Positions 15,016 to 17,649 of a DNA stretch of 17,649 nucleotides are shown piece after piece. This DNA comes from Planctomycetota bacterium (GTDB taxonomy: Bacteria; Planctomycetota; UBA1135; UBA2386): NCBI GenBank assembly GCA_016793305.1, contig JAEUHU010000378.1, forward strand, positions 1-17,649, given 5' to 3'. Position numbers and translations under genes: made by a program. The notes under the pieces were generated by a model. That model was not told the origin of the DNA and searched no databases. It saw only the letters and a program-made list of their open reading frames with translations. The stretch's first letter is position 1; every line of letters starts with the position of its first letter.

Positions 15016-15276
15016 TCAGAGGTCCCCGCCGGCAAGCGAGGTGAGAGCCGCCGCGAAGCGATGCAGCTCCTCCCGTGTGGTGAACCACCCGCGCGGACCA
15101 ACCCGATACCGGCGCAGCCGAACCCCATGCGCGCCGATGCTCGACCACCGGTAGATCGTCGCGACGCTCCGCTGCCGACCATCGGCACGGGGAGGAAGGT
15201 GGTCAGGAACCGCGCCAAGCGGGATCGGAGACTCACCCGTCCACCACGGCGCACGGCTCTTCGCGTCAGTCGTCAT
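15016..15276 (-). CDS. DUF1580 family protein, excisionase-like winged HTH
   Basis: An 86-aa protein whose core DHLPPRADGRQRSVATIYRWSSIGAHGVRLRRYRVGPRGWFTTREELHRFAAAL matches the layout of DUF1580, a family common in planctomycete mobile elements. Its core looks like a MerR/excisionase winged HTH: SVATIYRW is the recognition helix region, RLRRYRVGPRGWFTTREEL the wing. In an element with a tyrosine integrase, such a protein is the best candidate for the recombination directionality factor. It may also regulate promoters. It leads an operon with the helicase (five-base gap). The start at 15276 has no obvious Shine-Dalgarno but lies 18 bases after the 45-bp motif shared with the integrase gene. 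Confidence 0.8.
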   Translation of the reverse strand: MTTDAKSRAPWWTGESPIPLGAVPDHLPPRADGRQRSVATIYRWSSIGAHGVRLRRYRVGPRGWFTTREELHRFAAALTSLAGGDL

Positions 15277-15294
15277 GCCAGTGCAGGATGACGT

Positions 15295-15339
15295 GACGAC
15301 GGGCAGCGATGGGCAAACCCGCAGTTGCCCGTCAGTGCC
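15295..15339 (-). promoter_or_regulatory. Shared 45-bp leader/operator motif upstream of DUF1580-helicase operon
   Basis: On the minus strand: GACGGGCAAC, GGGTTTGCCC, then GCTGCCCGTCGTC. There is one GGGCA half-site and two TGCCC half-sites; GACGGGCA and TGCCCGTC can form a perfect 8-bp stem, and GGGCAA/TTGCCC a competing 6-bp stem. Its edge lies 18 bases upstream of the DUF1580 ATG. The matching copy at 17495-17539 is exactly 18 bases upstream of the integrase ATG. It overlaps the last codons of the 244-aa gene. Confidence 0.75.
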
Positions 15340-16066
15340 TCGGCGTGTCGCTCACGAACCGCCACGGGCCGCGCGTCTTGGTTTGCGCGACCATCCCAGC
15401 TGCGTCCATCGCGTTCAGCAGATCCCCCGCCCGCCGTGGCGAACACAAGAGCCGAGCGTCCCCGTTGATTGCCTTCCGCATCTTCGGCCCAGCGCGCAGG
15501 ATGTCCCGGATCGACTTGCAGCCAGGGTCGTTCACAAGGTCGAGCTCGACGCTACGCCTCGCAGGCGCAACGTGAACCACGGCCTCGCTGCCCTCGTGCG
15601 CCGCCAGCACGTCATCCACGATGTCGTCGACGCCATCCTCCCACAGGAGCAGCGGGTTCCGGCTGATGCCTCCCGAGAAGCGAAGCGCGTGCTCGAACTC
15701 ACGCAGTCGGCGGGAGCCGTCGACGCGCAGTTGCGCCCCACGGTCCGCGAGCCGACGAGCCATGTCAGCAAGAACCCACGCAGCGGAACACAACGCCTGC
15801 GGCGGCGCGAGGTGGTCGACCCTCACGAGACTGCCGTCAGGTCCAGGCTGGAAGGAATGCGCCGGCTCCCAGCCTGCCGCGCGCTTCTGCTCGTCATCCG
15901 CCAACTGGAAGGCCCACAGCCCAGAGCCCTCAAACCCGAACTTCACTCGCCGAGGCAGCAGGTCTTTCCATGTTCGGAGCGCCTTCTCCCACTGCTCGCG
16001 CAACCCCTCGCGAACGGCCGGAGCCGCCTTCGCCTTTGCCGTGGTCGCCCTTTTCGTCGTCGCCAT
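15332..16066 (-). CDS. Unknown 244-aa protein of the element
   Basis: I do not recognise the family. The start at 16066 is fixed by a strong Shine-Dalgarno GGAGG nine bases before the ATG; a longer in-frame reading exists but lacks this. Residues 1-18 (ATTKRATTAKAKAAPAV) are Lys/Ala-rich and probably disordered, typical of a nucleic-acid-binding tail. The middle is soluble, with no transmembrane segment or signal. The last 60 residues (RDILRAGPKMRKAINGDARLLCSPRRAGDLLNAMDAAGMVAQTKTRGPWRFV) look like a winged-helix DNA-binding domain, which is a guess from the pattern. It sits between integrase and DUF1580 on the same strand, so a regulatory or replication-initiation role is plausible. Confidence 0.75.
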   Translation of the reverse strand: MATTKRATTAKAKAAPAVREGLREQWEKALRTWKDLLPRRVKFGFEGSGLWAFQLADDEQKRAAGWEPAHSFQPGPDGSLVRVDHLAPPQALCSAAWVLADMARRLADRGAQLRVDGSRRLREFEHALRFSGGISRNPLLLWEDGVDDIVDDVLAAHEGSEAVVHVAPARRSVELDLVNDPGCKSIRDILRAGPKMRKAINGDARLLCSPRRAGDLLNAMDAAGMVAQTKTRGPWRFVSDTPRH

Positions 16067-16177
16067 CGCCGTGTGCCTCCGATCCCGTGTGCCTGCCGAA
16101 GAACACCGGGGGCACCGCGCAGGCACGCGCGGCCGACGTGGGAGCTACCCACGCCGTTGCCCACCGGAGAGTGAATG

Positions 16178-17476
16178 CTATCCGAGCGCGCGCGCCTCGA
16201 CCGCAGCGGCCACGGCGAGCTCGTCGTCGCGCCGAACGTGGACGTAGCGTTGCGTGGTCGTCAGGTTGCGGTGGTTCGCCGCTGCCGCAGCCGCGCCAAG
16301 GCTCAGCGTGTTCGCGGCCCAGGTCAGGAAGCCATGCCGGAGCTCGTGCGGGGTGAACCGTTCGACGTTCGCCTTCCGGCACGCGCGCTCGACGGCGTGG
16401 CGGTACTCGTTGAGCCCCCAGCACGACGCATACTCACGCCGGGCCGTGGCGTCGCGCTCCAGCTGCGAGGGCTGTACCGGGGTCTTGCGAGCCGCCCGCA
16501 TGCGGGCGCGCCGTTCCGCCATCGCGGCGGCCGGCGAGAACACGTAGGCCAGCGGTGGTGCGGGGAACTGGTTCAGGATGCGTTGCGCAGCCGGCGGCAG
16601 CACGTAGCGGGTCACGTGGCCGTGGTGCGAGGTCTTGCCGGCCGGCACCGTGTAGAGCCAGCTGCCCGTCCGGTCGCCTTCCAGCGGGGTCTTGTCGATG
16701 TCGGCCCAACGCAGCCGGCAGACCTCGCCGGGCCGCATCCCGGTGAGCACCTGGAGACGGATCATCGCCGCGACCTGGGGGCAGCAGTGCACGGCCACGC
16801 GCGCCGCCTCCTCAGCCGAGACGGCCCGCCGAGGTCGGCCGGTCTCCGGTCGGTCGCCCACCTCGCCCCGCTTCAACGGCTCGATCGCAGCCACGTCGAC
16901 GAACACCGCCTTCGGCACGAGCCCACGCGACTTGCCCCAACGCAGCACGTAGAGCGCGGCGGCCACCAACCGATTGATGCCGCTGCGCGTCCGCTTCCGG
17001 TTGCCTTCCAGCCGGTCGCGCCATCGCACGAGGCCGGCCTCGTCGAGCTTGGCGATCGGCAGCCCGGCGAAGTGTTCGGAGAGAGAGTTGCCGACCCACG
17101 CGAAGTGCTGGCGTTGGGTCGTCGGCTGCCCACCCTTCTGGTAGCGCCCGCTCGCGTCCACGTAGGCAAGGAACTGGTCGAACAGGCTGCGCATGGTCAA
17201 CACGGCCTGCACAGGGTTCGGCGCCTGGTGCAGCGGCTTGCGGCCGGCGGCCAGCCATTCCTTGACGAGCGAGGCGTAGCGTTCCAGCGCCTCTGGGCTG
17301 CCGGCGCGACCGAGGTAGTGCTCGACGCCGGAGAGCAGAACGCGCGCCTGGCCGGAGCCCTTGTGCACGCCCATGCGCGGCACCCGTTGCTGGCGCTGCG
17401 GCTTCGCTCGCTTCGTGCGCCGCGTCACCCGTTCGGGGAACGGGATCGGTTCGCAGGAGCCATCGCGCGGAAGCAT
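16178..17476 (-). CDS. Tyrosine recombinase/integrase
   Basis: A 432-aa phage-type integrase. The N-terminal arm-binding part reads GVHKGSGQARVLLSGVEHYLGRAGSPEALERYASLVKEWLAAGRK, a segment typical of planctomycete integrases. A core-binding domain follows (about 85-185), then the catalytic domain with Arg248 (TGMRPGE), Lys281 (PAGKTSHHGH), His377 and Arg380 (HELRHG), His402 (NHRN) and nucleophile Tyr411 (QRYVH). All six catalytic positions are present, so it should be active. It sits at the right end of the element, pointing inward, as expected beside the tRNA att site. I chose ATG 17476 over the open frame to 17557 because the 45-bp leader motif then sits 18 bp upstream, as it does for the DUF1580 gene. 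The predicted target is the 3' half of tRNA-Pro. Confidence 0.93.
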   Translation of the reverse strand: MLPRDGSCEPIPFPERVTRRTKRAKPQRQQRVPRMGVHKGSGQARVLLSGVEHYLGRAGSPEALERYASLVKEWLAAGRKPLHQAPNPVQAVLTMRSLFDQFLAYVDASGRYQKGGQPTTQRQHFAWVGNSLSEHFAGLPIAKLDEAGLVRWRDRLEGNRKRTRSGINRLVAAALYVLRWGKSRGLVPKAVFVDVAAIEPLKRGEVGDRPETGRPRRAVSAEEAARVAVHCCPQVAAMIRLQVLTGMRPGEVCRLRWADIDKTPLEGDRTGSWLYTVPAGKTSHHGHVTRYVLPPAAQRILNQFPAPPLAYVFSPAAAMAERRARMRAARKTPVQPSQLERDATARREYASCWGLNEYRHAVERACRKANVERFTPHELRHGFLTWAANTLSLGAAAAAANHRNLTTTQRYVHVRRDDELAVAAAVEARALG

Positions 17477-17494
17477 GGACTCGCATGCAATCGC

Positions 17495-17539
17495 GACGAC
17501 GGGCAGCGACGGGCAGAACCCTTCGTTGCCCGTGTTGCC
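17495..17539 (-). promoter_or_regulatory. Shared 45-bp leader/operator motif upstream of integrase
   Basis: On the minus strand: ACGGGCAACGAAGGG, TTCTGCCCGTCG, CTGCCCGTCGTC. It matches the 15295-15339 copy over nearly its full length, with a one-base indel. ACGGGCA can pair with either of two TGCCCGT segments. It is 18 bases upstream of the chosen integrase ATG. A weaker, degenerate relative may lie at 16140-16164 upstream of the 244-aa gene. Confidence 0.75.
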
Positions 17540-17645
17540 GGCGGTGGTGCGCACCATCGGGACCTCGAATCTGGTAGTCGACTACCAGTTTTCGGGCTCA
17601 CCCGGTCGCGACGCGGCTCTCGCTGGTCCGCGCAACGCGCGTGGA
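17526..17645 (+). repeat. Right copy of the imperfect direct repeat at the integrase end
   Basis: This stretch aligns with 10478-10592: TTGCCCG, GCGCACCATCGG, ACCTCGA, the palindrome, TTTTCG, CTCGCTGGTCCGCGCAAC and a CGCGC hairpin (about 17628-17644). By analogy with the left copy, the CCA end of an intact tRNA-Pro should begin about 18 bp after the hairpin, that is near 17660, just outside the window. Confidence 0.8.
17571..17588. promoter_or_regulatory. Perfect 18-bp palindrome CTGGTAGTCGACTACCAG
   Basis: A perfect inverted repeat whose half-site CTGGTAGT recurs three times at 10800-10838 and once, with one change, at 10519-10536. It is a likely integrase arm-binding site; a TTTT run after it on the plus strand also allows a terminator reading. 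Confidence 0.65.
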
Positions 17646-17649
17646 CACG

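Larger units (their letters stand above)
10610..17649. mobile_element. Integrative element in tRNA-Pro, about 7 kb, right border just beyond window
   Basis: Evidence for an integrated element: a tRNA-Pro 3' fragment at the left border, a tyrosine integrase at the opposite end, an excisionase-like DUF1580 protein, a DnaB-like helicase and a terminase-small-subunit-like HTH protein. All six genes are on the minus strand, and flanking repeats are present. The order from the right is integrase, unknown 244-aa protein, DUF1580, helicase, repeat array, HTH, Sel1 protein, att. No relaxase, conjugation, capsid, portal or tail gene is visible. It is therefore not a complete prophage or ICE; a mobilisable or satellite-type element is the likely class (inference). 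The right border is not in the window. Confidence 0.85.

Noticed and set aside
13258..15148. A longer helicase start upstream of 15010
   Set aside because: The extra residues overlap the DUF1580 gene and show no DnaB similarity.
17477..17557. A longer integrase starting at ATG 17557
   Set aside because: It would place the 45-bp leader motif inside the coding region; the 17476 start gives the same 18-bp geometry as the DUF1580 gene. The longer form cannot be fully excluded.

Overview
The window is GC-rich bacterial chromosomal DNA, apparently from a planctomycete (phylum Planctomycetota). This rests on a TIGR02999-type ECF sigma factor coupled to a Ser/Thr kinase, a second ECF gene coupled to a membrane leucine-rich-repeat protein, a DUF1501 fragment and a DUF1580 protein next to a tyrosine integrase. 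No database search was run; family names come from motifs read in the translations.

Left two thirds (1-10421), chromosomal signalling and envelope genes. A kinase (running off the left edge) and its ECF sigma factor overlap by four bases on the minus strand. Next is a minus-strand secreted SGNH-like protein. Divergent from it is a plus-strand pair: an ECF sigma factor and a membrane LRR protein, again joined by a four-base stop/start overlap and probably a sigma/anti-sigma pair. Then follow a di-heme cytochrome c peroxidase-like lipoprotein, a pilin-like single-pass protein, a 5'-truncated DUF1501 remnant (minus), and a 910-aa lipoprotein with Ig-like repeats and a Vps62-like domain.

Right third (about 10610-17649), a compact integrated element. 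The left border is the exact 3' half of a tRNA-Pro(UGG) gene, from anticodon loop to CCA. All genes read leftward from a tyrosine integrase at the right: integrase, a 244-aa unknown protein, a DUF1580 excisionase-like protein, a DnaB-like helicase, a roughly 500-bp repeat-rich gap, a small terminase-small-subunit-like HTH protein, and a lower-GC Sel1-repeat secreted protein that looks like cargo. The sequence outside the tRNA fragment (10478-10592) is matched by an imperfect direct repeat at the right edge (17526-17645); both carry a CTGGTAG...CTACCAG palindrome. Three CTGGTAGT direct repeats lie just inside the left border, as expected of integrase arm sites. The intact tRNA-Pro is predicted to begin just beyond the right edge.

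The most notable unexplained signals are all in the element. First, a 45-bp motif with three GGGCA half-sites sits exactly 18 bp upstream of both the integrase and the DUF1580/helicase start codons, suggesting shared control. Second, about eight degenerate units of roughly 48 bp, each with an alternating purine-pyrimidine tract, lie between the helicase and HTH genes. Third, a hairpin and tandem 10-mers lie in the helicase 3' end. Together these suggest a self-replicating or satellite-like integrative element that could be mobilised by a helper phage. That is inference: no capsid, portal or conjugation gene is seen.
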